DNA of 64,000 nt from Panopea generosa. Its lineage: Eukaryota; Mollusca; Bivalvia; Adapedonta; Hiatellidae. The translations under genes were made by a program, and so were the position numbers. The notes beneath the pieces are model-generated. The model was not told the DNA's origin and made no database searches. It was given only the letters and a program-made list of their open reading frames with translations. The stretch lies in the NCBI GenBank assembly GCA_029582155.1, contig CM055895.1, positions 9,557,544-9,621,543 of the forward strand, given 5' to 3'. Of this stretch, positions 23,106 through 35,572 are shown one piece after another (position 1 is the stretch's first letter; each line of letters begins with the position of its first letter).

Positions 23106-23581
23106 TAACTTAATTGGAGAATGCAGAACAACAAATAATGATGATACTATTGTTATATTTTATTTTAAGTCTGGCATTGTTTGGCAACTGCTCAATATGT
23201 CGGTCGCCGTCAACCAGACATGGACAGCATTCAATGACAACAATCCTCTTCATGGAGAAAATACTTCACACAAATCACAATCTGCTTCAAGAGGCAAATA
23301 ATTCACACAAACCACAATCCCCGTCATAGGGCAAACATTTCACATATAAATCAAAGTTGTATAATTATTATGTTCTATCAAGTTTCTTTTCACATAAAAC
23401 GATCAGCTGAAATAAATTAAAGTATTTCTGGGTGACAGCGATTAGATACACAAATCATATTTATTTTAAACCATTTAATATTACTTGCACCCCTAAATGG
23501 ACTCGGCAGGTATTTCATTTACTAACGACGACCTGCACAAGAGAACCGTTAATAAACCCAAACAATGCCTCATTGACACTC

Positions 23582-23733
23582 ATCATATAGTGTTTAGACA
23601 ATAAAAATATAGTGTCTAAACACTCAACATATAGTGTCTAGAAACTCAAGATATAGTGTTTAGACACTCAAGATATTGAGTCAAGATACTCAACAAATAG
23701 TGTGTCTAGACACTCAACATATAGTGTCTGATG
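23582..23733. repeat. Palindromic 22-bp tandem repeat, 6 to 7 units
   Basis: Degenerate units of CATATAGTGTCTAGACACTC are repeated. The core GTGTCTAGACAC is a perfect 12-bp palindrome, so each unit could form a small hairpin or cruciform. There are no unique spacers, so this is not a CRISPR array. Confidence 0.85.
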
Positions 23734-25198
23734 ATACATCGATGATCTGGAAATAAAGCAAATTCTCACTTTTACAGCAATGCACTGAACAAGTATAATA
23801 CCTTCTTGAACTACTGTTTAGTTGCATCAAAAAACTCTATATTGGTTGCAAATTGAGCAAGTAATAAACATGTAGCCAATGGTGACAAATGCGTGTCATC
23901 AGTATTATAAAGCATCACTCAGTGATTGCAAATCCGAAAGCTTAATATAAAATGCCCTTATGCCTTTAACATTACTGAGCTGCATGGAGATTAAACGGTC
24001 CTTTGTACTATGCATTGCCACCTTGTTAGAAGAAAAAACGCCAGACATGTCGTGGCAACATTCCTGATCATATCACTGTAACATGAAGCCAATTCTGATG
24101 GATCATTTACAACATGCTATTTAATTCTTTATGACCTATATCTTAATTCTTTTGATTTAGCCATATAAAAAATCGTGTTGGTGGAGCCATATTCAAATAA
24201 CAAACTAAGCACCTTGTAGCAAGATCTAACATTCAGCTAAGTTGCATGCTCACAAATTGGATCGCCCACATTTCAAATTTTACTGAAGCGGTCTTCTCCG
24301 TGAAAGTAACCACTACTTGCCATTACCCATATCGGTTTACTAAATTGTTAAAAATGGTAACCAGGCATACACATTGGTAATCAGGGCCTCATAATGCGAT
24401 ATTGTTTTTGGTTGCAAAAAAAAACACCACAGAGTAATTCCAAGTAACACTGGTATCATAAATAAGGTGTAATGTCTGATAATTAGGCGCTACCAAGCCA
24501 CCCCAAAATGGCACAATTTCTCTGCAAGTTACATGTAACAACCACACCAAACATAAGCTGATCAAGCATTAATCGTAAATCCTTCCCAATTTACTTTCTT
24601 ACATGTAATCTGTATCAGACGGGTTTTAAGCACATATATCTTGCTTCGACTGAGCATACCCACTAACTCAAGCTCGAATCAATAAAATTATGATGGTTTG
24701 ATGAGTGTACACCTCCCCCCACCAACTTATGGAATATTCAAACTGCTACTTACTTTGTCAAAACATTAACCCAATTCTTAATTGGGAATAGCCTGTCAGT
24801 AAATACTGTTTATCTAAAAAATGATCCTGACTTACAGTTCAGTATTGAATGTCATCATCAAGTGGCATCCAAGTTAGTGAAAACCCACTAGATATAAGAA
24901 CATAATCTTGGGTACCATTCCTATAAGGGAATGCCTACAATTAGGTGGCAACTCAAAGGGATCAACTACTCTGCTTAGATCAATCTGATTTTGAACCACC
25001 CTTTAATACTTTCTGGATTTACCAGAAGTTGGTTTCAAATATTTTGAAGCGAATTCTAGTACATGTAGAAAATTTAAGCCTGATCCACACCTTAAATCTT
25101 GTACCAACAAACTGGCAATTTGTGATCGGGGCACTTGTCAGTAAGCTCCTGTAATACTTGACAATTGAGTAAAACAATATGTCCCATATCACTTCAGT

Positions 25199-25285
25199 GG
25201 GGATGGTGGTGACGGTGGTGTGTGTGGGGTTGGGTGGTGGGTGTGTGTTTGGGGGGAGGGGGGGGGAGGTGAGGTGGTTGTAGAG
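25199..25285 (+). repeat. G-rich tract, potential G-quadruplex
   Basis: Dense GGTGG, GGGTTGGGTGG, TTTGGGGGGAGG and a run of nine G occur on the plus strand, with almost no C. Several runs of three or more G in close order could fold as a quadruplex. It is the most base-skewed tract in the window. Confidence 0.85.
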
Positions 25286-26827
25286 GTTGCCACACATAAA
25301 GCGTACACGAGTAAAAAACTACCCATTGACTTACCCTGGGCATCAGTGAACGGAGTTGTTCATACTCCATCTTATGGCAAATAGACTGCAAGTGTGTATC
25401 ATCAATTTAATACCTAAACTTTTATATTGGCAAGCCACCTTTAAGACTGTGCCCTTAAAACTTAATTCTATATCCCAATTCTCCGCCCATTTCCGGCCTA
25501 TTTCACTGGCAAATATATATGAAAACATGTACTAGTTCTGACGGTATAATTTCCAACCGTCTGACTTCTGCATTTATGTTCATATTTAGCCTGTCCGCAT
25601 GTGAATGGTTCTTGGCTGTAGTAAGCCAGCAAGGTCAGCATTTTGTGAATAGCAAAGGTTATGCTATATATTATGCACAGTTATAGACTAAAGTATAAAT
25701 TAAACCAAGATCAACATACAGAGTAGCAATATCATATAGGAAATAAAACGTTTTGTCACTATTTTCCTCCAAGAATAACTAAAATACACAATAAGATTTC
25801 GATGTTTTTAAGATTTTATTATACTTATTAAAACTGTAGATAAACTTTTTTCTCTTAGAATAATTGTTTTTCCATCTCTTTTTTTCAAATAATTGTGTCT
25901 TTCCTCTTTTTTTTTTTAAAAGAAAATACAATTATTTCATCACAATGATTTCACGATTTGTTGTATGTTTTTTATTGTAATACTGTGCAACACTTCTGTG
26001 CTGTGTCATAAATACACTTACATTGATATTAAAACATGAAATATATAATTTCAAAAAAATAAAAATTAATTAAAATTAAAATTGAAAAAATAATATTATC
26101 TGACTTAAACGTCATTGCCCCGCGTAAGATAATATATCAGGATTTTTCAACATTTTAAAACTGGCTAAATTTATTTTCCAATATATACTCATTTATCCCG
26201 TATTGCCAAAAACGACATATTTTTAAACATGCCAAAATAATATATCGGAAAGGGCTAACTTGGGCTACGCGTCTATGTTAAACTAAAACTGATTTCCTTC
26301 ATATTTTTGTGACATATTAAATGAATCGCGTGATTTCATTTTAATTTCAGTCTAATCCGCCACCCAGGTTTAACGTAGAAAAAATGTGCCATCTTTGAAA
26401 GAGTCAAATGACGATGCGAAGGTCGTCAAACAGTATTAAAGTATTTTTAGAAAGGAGTTTGTGTTTTGATTTGAATATCGATTGTGTTACGTTTTCGTGG
26501 ATTTGACATACTAAACTATTCGGTTAATGTTTATTAATGATAATAAGAAGTTTTTTTTTATCTATTTTATGCCCATGTGGTTCCGACTAAGAATAGAATC
26601 ACTGTCGATCTCTGCACAGGGGTAGGAATCCTCCAAATGTGTGTCATGTTCATTTTATCATTTTTTGTCATGTTCTGTATTGCGGTTAAATTATCAACCT
26701 CTGTTTGGTTTCAGGGAGCAATGAGTGATGGCAAGGATAGAATCACTGTGGCTCATGCATGTCGTAAAAAGCGAAAATTTGAGTAATACGATAGAATTTG
26801 CTGAAACTCTACAGTTCTGCAGGTATC

Positions 26828-26929
26828 AAGGTTCTAGGTTCATTCTGCATATTCATTTGTTGATGTATTTGTTTTTAATCTGTATGTTAATTTGTTGTTT
26901 TTGTACACGTAGAATGAACCTGGAATCTT
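26828..26929. repeat. 19-bp inverted repeat with 64-base loop
   Basis: AAGGTTCTAGGTTCATTCT at 26828-26846 pairs with AGAATGAACCTGGAATCTT at 26911-26929, with two mismatches. The spacer is T-rich. It could be a solo MITE or a transcript hairpin. Confidence 0.75.
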
Positions 26930-27439
26930 CCTTCCTGTTGGCGTCGAATAACCTATAATGTGTTGGTACGCCGTAAAACCCTATTCATTATCTGTTTTAA
27001 TCATTATTTTATTCTTTAAGACATTTATAGCCTCTTATCCTGATACATTATCTTAAAAGAACTGTGTACAATTTCATATGTAGTTTTACTGACTAAACTT
27101 CTTTTCTGTGTATATGTTTTTTTCCCATCGATTGGGGAATGTGCAATCCAACTTCGGAGTCAACACTCACCTATTGAAACATATCAGTATATTTTACCAT
27201 GAAAGACATTGCAGATCTTCACCATATCTCACTGACAACTTCTTCTTCCAGTTAGGTTTTACCATATTCAACTCTGATGAAAATAAAAATAGTATGTACA
27301 GATTAGAACTAGCATTACGGGAGATATAACAGACAATAGATAAAAAATATTCACCCACATCGTCATCCTTCCATTCCCAGCATTGTCCATGCACTTTATA
27401 ATAACCGAATTGCACTCATCCTTTTAATTACTGTTAGAT

Positions 27440-28498
27440 TTTTCTGCTACATGTATTGATATTAATTATCATTACGGTTACTCTTATATTTGTCACTATT
27501 GTTTTGATGGAAATCGTTTGATTTATATAGTTGTTTAGATCATTAACTTCTGTTTCTAATGAATTGGCAGCAAACAACATACCACCAAGCAGCCAAGCTT
27601 ATACTTAACTTACACGACAAGTCTTATCATTTTGAAGATCATATACAACCGAAGCTTCAAAACATACTGAAGAAAAGTCCGTCTAACAAACCGCCTAGCG
27701 CATTTGATCGATGCAATCATTTACATATATTTAACAAATTGATTTTTTTGCCTGCATATAATTTCTTTCTCATTACCTAATTTCCAAATGTCAAAAGGTG
27801 AGTTATTTAACACTCCTATGAGAATCACGCTGCAAAGCGAACTGTCTGCATCCCTATGACTTTTACCTATGCGCCAGTGATCATGATAGCTGAAATATTT
27901 AGCTCGACCTGCAGAAACAATAAATACAAAGTAGTTGTCTATACGGGAAAACTATTAGGAAAAGTCATTTACAATTTTGTTACGCTTTACATTTTCCTTG
28001 TATGACTAAGTTCCTCTTCCATTTTAATCTGTTTTGTTATGCGTATTAGCTTAGGTTTGTTAAACAATATCAAAACAGGAGTTTAAAAGCAAGCAGACAA
28101 AAATGCTATTGTTTCGAATAACTTTTGTTTTATATTTCCATATTATTATTACATATGTGAAGCTGTTTTTATATTTTATAGCATATTTAAACGAACTCTA
28201 TATACAATAATTTAACAAAGTTTGATATCTTTAAAACTTCCCCTGCCTTAAAAAAAAAATCTCAGCCTGTTTACCATCCTGTAACATATACGATGGTTCA
28301 ACTAAGGACTGATTTTTTATCAATTGAACATATCTTTGCCAAACACTTGCCTGCCACTTATAACAAAAGTCTAGGTCTGAAGTCTGATTTTTTAACGAGT
28401 CCTTTGATGTAGGTGTGACAACACGGAACCTATATCACCAGTGTCATCAAAACTAAAATAAAAATTGTTGTCAACCTTTACCACATGTAGTCCAAGAG
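27440..28498 (+). repeat. Paralogous block, unit 2 (part 2)
   Basis: Aligns with 11900-12970 and 38800-39250. Anchors: ACTATTGTTTTGRTGGAA, CATATACAACCGAAGC, GAAGAAAAGTCCGTCTA, CATTTACATATATTTAACAA, ATCACCAGTGTCATCAAAAC and TTTACCACATG. The open frame 27559-27780 is not conserved. The block is cut at about 28498 by the palindromic element. Confidence 0.85.
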
Positions 28499-28509
28499 GT
28501 TTGAGACTT

Positions 28510-28745
28510 GTTTCCTAAGGCAAATTTTATGCCGAGTCCGAAAATATATTTCTTAGTAACGGTTATTGGGGCGTTTGGTCACAAATCCAAGATGGCCACC
28601 AAAATGGCCGCCAAATATCAAAATTCATGTTATAATGTATAATCTGACAGAAAACAATGCAACGTGTAAACATTTATGTTTATTGCGTTGTTGCAAGTTG
28701 TATAACATATTTTAGGGTAAATTAGAGTACAAATATGGTCGATTA
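28510..28745 (+). repeat. Left inverted-repeat arm of the palindromic element
   Basis: Starts GAGACTTGTTTCCTAAGG and includes TTAGTAACGG, AAGATGGCCACCAAAATGGC and TTGCAAGTTGTATAACATA. It pairs with 31455-31682 on the opposite strand. Confidence 0.8.
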
Positions 28746-31454
28746 CTGTACAACAAGTCTTAATAAGTGACACAATGGCCGCCGAAATACGAAAACATGT
28801 CTGTTTTTTTTTCTCTGCAAATATATTCTTTGGCCTTATTTTATTTCCTTTTTTATTCTGAAAATACTAGACATATTTAAGAATTATACTTTGCTACTTC
28901 TACTTAATACAAACTGAAAATTGTGTATATTTTGTGCTATGCATTTTTCAATCTAACAAAAACAATGTAATAAACAAGTTTATAAAAATTCCATTTTTAA
29001 GATAAACTTGTAAAAAATTCAACTGTTGAATCATGTTTCTAGAGGTAAATTGTATGCCATGTTAAATAGTTCACTTCTTTTTAACAGCTGTTGGAGGGCT
29101 TAATAAAAAATCCACCATGTATTGGAAATCATCAATAATGCTATATAATCTGAAAAACACTACATATATCAAAATTTAGGTATATTGTGTTGTTCTTTGT
29201 TGTGTGACAAGTTTCAGGATTATAATTTTTCTACTTCTGATAAAAAAAACTGGAATATGTGTATATTCAGGAAAAGTTGCTTCGTAATAATAGCGTCACA
29301 ATGTTACTTTAGTTTAGCATGATGCATTGCATTGAATATCAATAGTCGTATTATTTTTCGTGTTATGCAGTATGATTGAACATAGTTTGATGTTTAATAT
29401 CCATTGAATTTCCTACATTAATTTGATTGTTGCCATAACCATTGGTTACTAAGATACATGTTATTAATATTGGCATTTACCTGCAATTACAGCATATACA
29501 TATAACCTGATTTCAAAGTAAAATCATCATTTTTGCTTAGTGCAAAACTCCACAAAATAAAGTGTCACATTATGTTTTAGAGCGCACTAATCATAAAGTA
29601 ATTTCTTAATATTCTATCATACTCAACATCTGAGTCATCAAGCTTTTAAACATGCTAATTATCATTAGTTCCATCTTTAACAGTATCATTGAAAAGCACA
29701 TCAATCACTGACCGTGGCAATTGGTCTTCCGTGCATTGTGAGCACTGACGCACATCAGATTTAAACGTTTATTCATTGATACAACAACTTGTATTGTGAC
29801 TACTGGATTATGCATCCATCCATGATATATTAAAGAACATAAGATCGTCTGTGGCATTACTTTTGATGTTTTCTGTTTTGAAGTTTTTTCAATTGCCGTC
29901 ATCAGATGAAATATCGATATTGTGTTTTTTCACGTTAATATTGTTAATATCTTTTTTCGATCTTTTTCGATGAAAATGTATCGGGTGTCATCTGTAGCTA
30001 TATCAGCTATATAAAATGACATGTTTTAAAACAGAATTGAATATGGGAGAAACATCTGAAAAATATCCTCTTAAATGATGGAGACTACAGTGCTTGTTGC
30101 CAGTTTTTTTATTCTGAATCTGAGAGAGAGAGATAGTTTTCCAGAATCTTTCATTTTGCTGCACCTGAGTCAATGTTTTATTTTTATTTTCCTGCATGCT
30201 ATTGACGTTTCAAACCTATAAGCACCGACGAAATAGCCTATTTGTAAACGCTTCACATTAGTCTGTCCATCTCAATACACCAGCAAGACATATCTGACGT
30301 TATCGTTTGCTGATTTACCTATAGATACAATATATATTAAGTTATATATAGTTTCAATGTGTTACCGATAGCTTTTCCCTATATTATAGTTATTTTTAAG
30401 TCGACTTACCTGTAAGGAATCCGTTCACAAACCTATGTATGCTGCCAATCTTTAGTTTCTTTCGTTTCTTTAAGTTGAACGTGGTGCTGGTCTATTTTCC
30501 CCCTGTTTAGTCAATGAAGAAATTTCAAATTTGCCAAATTTTACAAAATTACCAATGGACTGTTTGTTGCTTTGTATAAGTTGATATAGTATCAATATTA
30601 CAATAATATGCTATGTTTCTGCCTGGCAATGTCTCAGTATTTTCATTGTTATAGTTCTATGCTGAATCATTGGAAAACGCGGTTGTCTGTCTGATTTAAT
30701 TCAATATGTAGAGCTTTCTTCCCTTTGTTTCTGTTGCGGCTTGTGTGTTTCTAATGTTATTACTGTAACGTTAATCTACTGAACGTTCAACTAACTTCAA
30801 AACTTGTTCCTACCTGTCAAACTTTGCTTTCCTTGTTTTAAACTGCCCAATATTGTGGTAAATACTGCATTTTCGCTAATAGAATTCACAAAACTGTGTA
30901 CTTAGATTGAATATATTTAATCGGTAGAACCTATAAAAATTATTGTAAACAAAAGCCACTCTTTGAGTTCTTTAGGATTGGTCCATCCTTTAGCACATCT
31001 GTAGGCCATCAACAACATCAACCGGTCTTGAATAAAAACAGTGTTTTTAGGTGATATATACTGCCTTCGTTACAATTGATATCACAAATTAAAAATTATA
31101 CTCTTTCAATTGAAAACCAACTTAATAATTATACATATCAGAAACAATTAATCGTAAAAAGAGTCTAAAGAGTTTAACAATATATGTATGCATATCACTG
31201 AATAAAAGCATATTCTTCTAGCTTTGGTGTTTTTCTTACCCATATTTGACATAAACAAATAACAAAAAAATTGATAAACTACTCTAAAATGATGTATATA
31301 TATAGAAAATGGCTTACTAGAGCTTAAGTATAACATACATGTATTCAGTTGTATTTTTTCAGAGTTATTTCAAAAATGGAATTTTTCTATTAACTTGTTT
31401 ATTACATTGCTTTGTTAAAGTGAAAAAAGCATAGCATGTAGAATATACAGCTTT

Positions 31455-31682
31455 TCCAGTGTGTGTCAATCATCGTTTTACTTTTTACCCTTAAACATGT
31501 CATACAACTTACAACAACACAATAAATCTAAATTTTAATATTTTGCATTGTTTTCTATCAGATTATATTATAACATGAATGTTAATATTCGTAGGCCATT
31601 TTGGTGGCAATGTTGAATTTGTAACCCCTACAACCGTTAGTAAAAAAACTTATCAGCATACATTTTACCTGTAGAAATAAGC
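31455..31682 (-). repeat. Right inverted-repeat arm of the palindromic element
   Basis: The reverse complement matches 28510-28745 over its whole length with moderate divergence. The outer limit near 31682 is followed by about 70 unmatched bases and then by a second partial inverted copy at 31750-31840. Confidence 0.8.
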
Positions 31683-31845
31683 AATAGATAAAAATAATAC
31701 CAAAGTCTGCAGACAAATGGCAATTTTTTCATATTTTCTCTTATTAGAGTTGTTGAACATGAATCAACCATATTTTACTCTTTTTTTACCCTATAACATG
31801 TCATACAACCTACAACATCACAATAAAACTTTAATATGTACAAAT

Positions 31846-32280
31846 ATATGCATTTCAACGCTTCGGAGAGTGTTGTAACATTTAGCCAGAACCTTGTGCA
31901 TATAAGTCATTATTATGCTACAAATTGATGTTTTAAACATGTAAACTTTCTAATACAATATTATTAGATTTAAAGTTGACAACTTGATTCCACTATGTTG
32001 ATCATGAGTTTAGTTTTTGCGTGTACTACTTCTTACTATAACTTGGCGCAAAAGAGTAACGACATATGGCACAGTATGACTTCTTTTTAAACTATTGTTG
32101 ATATTATAAATTATCAATAAATTGCCAAAAAGAACAAGGATCGGACTATCAATTTTAAGGATATTAGTTACACCCCTGCTCTATACGTCAGCATATATAT
32201 ACAAATTAAGATGACAGTATGTTTGTATTACACATAAATATATCCATGATATTTCGATTAAATTTATCTCTCTTGCACGC

Positions 32281-32311
<31 letters not shown>

Positions 32312-34440
32312 ATTAAAAATATAGTAACGTTCTTAAAATTAGAATGGTTGTAAGCTATTGAAAATAATGAGACTACAACATCCCATTGTCATTATTTTAC
32401 AAATATCTTATAAACACCAGGAATGTGAACTTGTTTATGGATACTAATTCTGACAGAGAGATTTTGAATTTTAATGAACTTTTGAACTTCCAGGAACGTA
32501 TCAGCTTTTCTATTTGATTGTTTAATGGGAAGTTATTAGAATATTGTTTAGTGGCACGATATTAAATATCTGAATTCAAATTATTGCAATTATTCACTTA
32601 TAGAGGGTCATTTGTTGTGACCATTTAACACTTTTCGAGGCTGCATGTGGTTTAGATGATTTATAATATATATATATGATATGTAATGCATTGAACATAT
32701 TTTTATTCCAGGAATGATAAACAAGATCAAATTAAAGATAAATAGATATATCTTGACCATGACTTTACTTTATCATAAATCATATTTCGTTATTGTTTGG
32801 TATTTCTTTTATAATCATTTTTCAAATAAAATATGCAGACGCATTTTATAAAATGAATGCGTTAGTTTAGGATTACGGAAGCTCTTATGATGTTAAACTG
32901 AAATGTTCAATGAAATTCGTGTTTGTTTTCTTAACTAACGAGTTAAAAGTCTTGTGACACATCGTTTGAAATATATATGGTTTTGTATTTATGAGTTGTT
33001 TTGGAAAGTTTAAGATGTATGATAAATTCTCATCATGCGTTTTTTTTTTTAAACAGTAAATAAAATGACATATACGAGTACCGCAAAGTCTATCTCACAA
33101 ATCGTCAGTATTAACATTTTATATTAGGGTAAGAGAAATAGTTGTCTGGTTTGTAAACCATGAATTCCACACTGTTGATTCGATTTGCTTGGAATGACAG
33201 TATTATATAGACTAGCATAATTCAATTAGCAAGTAATAGAGTTCTACATTTTGTTAGAAAATATGAGATTTAAAAACAAATTGGTAAAGTCAATAGAATT
33301 GTTGATATGTGCAATAACGTATTGGTCACAGTAACGTATGTACAGCATTGGAAATAATGATTATATTTTAAGCAAGTTTACGTTGTTTTTTTTTATTTAA
33401 GGATATTTGCTTTGAAATATAATTAGTTTGATTCACTAGCTTATCTAACCAGGTTTCAGGTAAATAAGTATCGTGCAATATATACAATTTACACAGTCGT
33501 ATAAAATATAGCAATAACAAATATATAGATAGCGGTGCACGCACACATGCAGCATATAAATAGTTTTTAAGGAGTTCACCGTTATGTTCAACATATCACC
33601 AAATGTTATATACAGTATTTAGTTTAATATGTGGAGAACAACTTCAGATACGTGGTACTTAATTCTGAATATAAACACCATCCCTCCACAAGTAACTGGC
33701 ATAATATCTCGCATTAAGTGCTTGGCCCGAGCTTGTATAATATTGCTTCTGAATTTCAATTACATTATATTGAACAATAGTATCAAAACTTCAATTAAAC
33801 AAAACGTGTATTTGCCATCGGTTACTAACAATGCAGCCATGTGTTTGATTAATCAAATAAAATCACATTTACACATTTTAATTTACATGGTTGATAATGC
33901 ACGATTTCAAGTTCTACACTTTTATTTGCTCATTACTATTACATAAAACGAATTTCAAAGGATGACGAATCAATTGAAATTCATTTGATGTAATAGTTTG
34001 ATAAAATATATATTTCATTTCACATATAATCTTACACACGCAAGCGCAACTAATCTAGAATAATCATGATATCTTTTCACTAAACTATGACATAAGTATT
34101 GATCCAGACTTAAATGCTTTACCCTAACTATGATTTATCACGTTGTTAATATAATGGAAGCTAACCTTCCAATTAACTTGGTATTTGCACAAAATCCAAT
34201 AAATTGTAATCAATAGTATAAGCGAGGCATAAATATTTAGATATTCGTTCTAAAAAGCTTTTAAATCTTGTTTAAATGTGTTTTAGAAATGCTTCAAAGT
34301 GAGACCGTACAAGCATATATTTAAGTTAATGCATAAAAACGTAGAACTTTCCTAGCTTTTAGAATCTATTACTTAAAGCCTCATGCTAATCAATTTGGAT
34401 CTAAATGCATGCATGAACTTAACAGAAGCTACGAACAAAG
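31846..34440 (+). repeat. Paralogous block, unit 2 (part 3)
   Basis: Aligns with 13066-14301 in copy A, and with 39360-42093 and 46549-47860 in copy B. Anchors: CATTTCAACGCTTC, CGACATATGGCACA, TCGGACTATCAATTTTAAG, TTTTTCAAATAAAATATGCA, ACGAGTACCG, TTCAACATATCACCA, ATCTCGCATTAA, AGTGAGACCKTACAAG. The region 33040-33070 is the empty site for the LINE at 42094-46548. The frame 33629-33946 is broken in copy B and is not a gene. Confidence 0.87.
32277..32310. repeat. (CA)n microsatellite
   Basis: The pure CA run covers about 24 bases (32287-32310), preceded by interrupted CACGCACACG. It lies in unit 2 just beyond the mariner target site used in copy A. Confidence 0.95.
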
Positions 34441-34545
34441 ACCTCCTGGGAGCCCGGAAGGCTTATATGTACTCATGCCTTACAAATTTTTCCAAGTTAA
34501 CATGTGGAAGACAAATGGCAGTAAGACAAAATGGTGCATATAAAT

Positions 34546-34640
34546 CACCACGTCACGGAGACTGTGGTCGGATGAGGATTCGAACTGACGACCCCTAGGT
34601 TGATAACCAAAAGAACTACCGACTGAGCTAACCGGGCGGG
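34546..34640 (-). repeat. tRNA-derived SINE (CGGATGAGGATTC family), right flank of unit 2
   Basis: On the minus strand: GGTTAGCTCAGTCGGTAG (perfect A box), AGTTCGAATCC (near-perfect B box) and CTCATCCGACCACAGTCTCC. It is the best tRNA-like sequence in the window, yet the acceptor arms do not pair well and the same 3' body occurs at 22258-22353, so it is a SINE. It begins about 100 bases after the last confidently aligned base of unit 2. Confidence 0.8.
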
Positions 34641-35422
34641 CAAACATTTATATTGAAATGAATTCAAAACGCTAACATATTGAAAAACATTTGTTTCGCG
34701 GTGAGCCACACTTTGGTAATTTAGTCACTGGGGTTGTTGTGTAAGCTTAACAAAAAGTAGAAACATAATAACGCTATCGTTATATATATTGAGGTAGTGA
34801 TATCATAATAAGAGGAATTTTAAACAAAAGTCTTACGCCACCCAAAAACGTGTTGGTTATGTTAATTTAAACATTGTTGAAAATATAAATAGTCATTATG
34901 CTAAAACTACAAGTGTTTAAAACACAGTAATACTTCGACATGTTTGGCATTGATACGTTGTACCAGTTTTCTTCCAAGTTAAGCATTTTCTTTTACGTGT
35001 TATCATAGATAGAGTGACGATAAAGCGATCGATAGATTTAATCAGACAAAATAGTTAATGTTCTACAATGTTTTTATAATTTCTGTATATTTCAATATAA
35101 TACAAATTATACATAAGTGCATGGTTCCTCTTAACAGCGAATAAAATGTATATATAAACTGCACTCTGGCTCGATGATTTTAACCGCTATGATTGAAAAT
35201 TCAAGAACTTCATTTTCTAAAGAAACGTCTCTGCGACCACTTGTTGATATATTGCGCATCGAGCAGCCACAGTCTTCAGAGATGTAAGACACTTAGTCAT
35301 CTTCAGTCTGTAGCAAAATGACCAACGGTCGACAACGTTGGTTTTACACAAATTAAATTATGAGTACACAAGTATACAATATAAACAAATTAACAAGATG
35401 AACAAAACATGTAAAACAATAC

Positions 35423-35572
35423 CAGACTGCCACTCATAAGTATGTTACTGATGTCGCAATACAGACTGCCACTCACTAGTATGTTACTGATTTCGCAATA
35501 CAGACTGCCATTCACTAGTATGTTACTGACGTCGCGATTCAGACTACCACTCACAAGTATGTGACTACGTCC
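35423..35572 (+). repeat. 39-bp tandem repeat, nearly 4 units
   Basis: Units start at 35423, 35462, 35501 and 35540. Each begins CAGACTGCCACTCACTAGTA and continues with TGTTACTGATKTCGCAATA. The last unit is shortened and changed. The array has no spacers and is not a CRISPR. Confidence 0.95.

Larger units (their letters stand above)
23106..27439. other. Unit-2-specific 4.3 kb stretch, no gene recognised
   Basis: This interrupts the paralogous alignment: 23105 corresponds to about 11490 and 27440 to about 11900. It holds a palindromic 22-bp repeat array (23582-23733), a G-rich tract (25199-25285) and a 19-bp inverted repeat (26828-26929). Small open frames (23114-23329, 24945-25154, 26577-26786) show no domain. 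It may be an insertion or the remains of several. No terminal repeats were found at the two edges. Confidence 0.5.
28500..31845. mobile_element. 3.3 kb palindromic element with nested inverted repeats
   Basis: The left arm 28510-28745 is inverted at 31455-31682. On the minus strand the right arm gives TACTAACGGTTGTAGGGG, CCACCAAAATGGCC, ATTCATGTTATAATATAATC, AGAAAACAATGCAA and TTGTAAGTTGTATGACAT, matching the left arm in order. A second, more diverged forward copy lies at 29030-29240, and a second inverted copy of the CAT-RYAACY-TRCAAC part at 31750-31840. Paralog A (12968-13063) has only about 95 bases here, so the element is an insertion, possibly with loss of target sequence. No transposase was recognised in the middle. 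I infer a non-autonomous or decayed DNA transposon. Confidence 0.7.

Noticed and set aside
23582-23760. Hammerhead ribozyme near CTGATGA at 23727
   Set aside because: CTGATGA and a GAAA occur at suitable spacing, but I could not draw convincing stems I and III.
25194-25391. Pro- and His-rich minus-strand open frame
   Set aside because: It is a direct translation of the C-rich complement of the G-rich tract, a low-complexity artefact.
29705-29902. Transposase fragment inside the palindromic element
   Set aside because: A 65-codon minus-strand frame shows no recognised catalytic motif; similarity to known transposases would be guesswork.
33629-33946. 105-codon open frame in unit 2
   Set aside because: The aligned stretch at 47130-47440 in copy B breaks the frame, and no domain is visible.
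34546-34640. Functional tRNA gene on the minus strand
   Set aside because: The A and B boxes are excellent, but the acceptor arms do not pair and the same 3' extension is found at 22258-22353. It is a SINE. The same holds for 2749-2823.
35160-35340. Penelope-like retroelement fragment
   Set aside because: The patch is GC-richer and one minus frame is open for a short way, but no reverse transcriptase or GIY-YIG motif could be identified.
35423-35572. CRISPR array
   Set aside because: The repeats are head to tail with no unique spacers, and the genome is eukaryotic.
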